DNA of 24,538 nucleotides from a virus: positions 1 to 24,538 of IMG/VR virus record IMGVR_UViG_3300009183_000350, one strand, 5' to 3'. The notes below the pieces were generated by a model. The model searched no databases and had not been told where the DNA came from. It saw nothing but the letters and a program-made list of their open reading frames with translations. Position 1 is the stretch's first letter; each line of letters begins with the position of its first letter. Of this stretch, positions 23,592 through 24,538 are shown piece after piece. A program made the translations under genes and the position numbers.

Positions 23592-24508
23592 TCGTTTGTT
23601 TTTTGATTCCAATAAAAGTCACTGTGTGCCCTCAGCTTTTGTTTCTTATACCCATCTAAAAGAAGTTGGGCATGAACAGGTGCGGTAAGTTGGTCATGGC
23701 CCACGAGGTAATCTTCACGACTAACTGAATAATGCATAGTAGGGCGCAGACCGCGCCAACTATCCACGACACGACTAACACGATGATCGTACGGGCTGAT
23801 ATATTCCCCTTCACGTATCCAGTGATGGTGAACGTCAAGCACAATAGGAACGATATCGCTAATAGATAAACAGTCATCTAGACCCCAAGAATTTTCTTCA
23901 TTTTCGATAGTAAGGCAATTACGGGCCTCTGGTGTAAGACGTCCGTATGCTCTGCGTATGCCTTCAGGGCCTTGCTTGCCCGATATGTGTACATTAATCT
24001 TGAAGTCTTGGAAGGTTTTTCCATAACCCATGTAGCGGGCCATGTCGGTGTGGTATTCGAATTCATCTATTGATCGTCCGACGATACCTTCGTTAATGCT
24101 AGCCAACACAACAAACTGCCCAGGATGCATACTAACACGGGTACCGCTTGCACGAGCACTAGCACCAATAAGGCTAAAATTGCGATCCAGATAGCTGATA
24201 ACGTCAGGCCTACGCCAAAAATAACTCCAAGTAGGCTCGGTATAAGCAGGGAGAATATCGCTACTAAGGCGAACCATCCTAAGGTTTTCATTGAGTTCTC
24301 CAACACGGTCTACAAGTTTTTGTGTAGCCGCAAGATTTTGTACCATTAGATCCCAGAGCTTTTGCTCTGCTACATCCTTTGATTGTCTATTTAACCAACT
24401 TATGGTAGTTGTACCAGTGTTGTATTGTTTAGCATCGTCATCTTTCTTGATGCCATTTACTTGATCTGCATGATCGATCCATTTACATGCGAAGCCTATT
24501 TTTCCCAT
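23480..24508 (-). CDS. uvsE: UV-damage endonuclease (UvsE/UVDE family)
   Basis: 342 residues from the ATG at 24508. UVDE enzymes nick DNA 5' of UV photoproducts and start alternative excision repair. The TIM-barrel family motifs are in order: MGKIGFACKW start, RLSSD (80-84), SMHPGQF (126-132), INVHISGK (171-178), LTIENEE (199-205), LDVHHHW (224-230), MHYSVSRE (258-265), AHSDFYW (294-300) and FDIMCESKGKNLA (315-327). The His, Glu and Asp residues in these blocks are the expected metal ligands. The start was chosen because AAGG lies 8 bases before this ATG; an in-frame TTG two codons upstream has too little spacing. A phage copy suits life in sunlit water. The family is very sure. Confidence 0.93.
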   Translation of the reverse strand: MGKIGFACKWIDHADQVNGIKKDDDAKQYNTGTTTISWLNRQSKDVAEQKLWDLMVQNLAATQKLVDRVGELNENLRMVRLSSDILPAYTEPTWSYFWRRPDVISYLDRNFSLIGASARASGTRVSMHPGQFVVLASINEGIVGRSIDEFEYHTDMARYMGYGKTFQDFKINVHISGKQGPEGIRRAYGRLTPEARNCLTIENEENSWGLDDCLSISDIVPIVLDVHHHWIREGEYISPYDHRVSRVVDSWRGLRPTMHYSVSREDYLVGHDQLTAPVHAQLLLDGYKKQKLRAHSDFYWNQKTNEWAITFLNRFDIMCESKGKNLASMELYNQAKSYLENN

Positions 24509-24538
24509 TACCAATGCCTTATGACGCCTGCGATTATA

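Noticed and set aside
23878-24306. Short hydrophobic minus-strand frames inside uvsE
   Set aside because: They lie in other frames of a clearly conserved enzyme gene, without ribosome sites; hydrophobicity comes from frame-shifted reading.
24509-24514. TTG at 24514 as start of uvsE
   Set aside because: The AAGG ribosome site would be only two bases away; the ATG at 24508 has 8-base spacing and the usual M-x-x-G-F-A family start.

Overview
The window reads as one stretch of a T4-like (tailed, contractile-tail type) phage genome of the marine kind (the broad group of cyanophages and pelagiphages). The evidence is a T4-type clamp-loader ATPase (gp44), a T4-like dCMP deaminase, a GroES/gp31-like co-chaperonin, an A-type Fe-S carrier, a UV-damage endonuclease, boxes matching or nearly matching the T4 late promoter TATAAATA, and a very long structural-gene cluster. 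The DNA is AT-rich and tightly packed, with several ATGA or TAATG stop/start overlaps. I see no integrase, transposase, tRNA, rRNA or CRISPR array. The host cannot be read from the sequence; no photosynthesis gene is present in this window.

Layout. Positions 1-3252, minus strand: replication and housekeeping genes. In transcription order these are a small helical protein, an orphan DNA polymerase III alpha-like fragment, a small conserved-looking protein, the co-chaperonin, a 46-residue membrane peptide that is easily missed, a hydrophobic 78-residue protein, a 74-residue protein, clamp loader gp44, and a dCMP deaminase cut by the window edge. Positions 3252-22421, minus strand: five virion structural genes. 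The first transcribed is a 13.8 kb gene for a 4610-residue fibre-like protein, followed by three smaller fibre/structural proteins and an Ig-like repeat protein. Four of the five begin with a related short motif, and several beta modules are shared between the giant protein and its neighbours. Positions 22427-22750, minus strand: an IscA/ErpA-like Fe-S carrier lying behind a late-promoter box and directly ahead of the giant gene. Positions 22810-23337, plus strand: a two-gene island (four-cysteine zinc-ribbon protein; Lys/Ala/Pro-rich histone-tail-like protein) ending in a bidirectional hairpin. Positions 23358-24508, minus strand: a UvsE/UVDE endonuclease and a small basic coiled-coil ORF overlapping its 3' end.

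How it fits together. The genes at 1-3252 and uvsE serve DNA replication, nucleotide supply, protein folding and repair. The large minus-strand block would build host-recognition fibres late in infection, and the late boxes upstream of the Fe-S carrier, the 432-residue structural gene and the basic plus-strand gene fit that. No stretch over 300 bases lacks a gene. The most unusual content is the repeat architecture of the 4610-residue protein, including one repeat unit nested inside another and units shared across gene borders, and the pol III alpha fragment that stops just before the catalytic aspartates.
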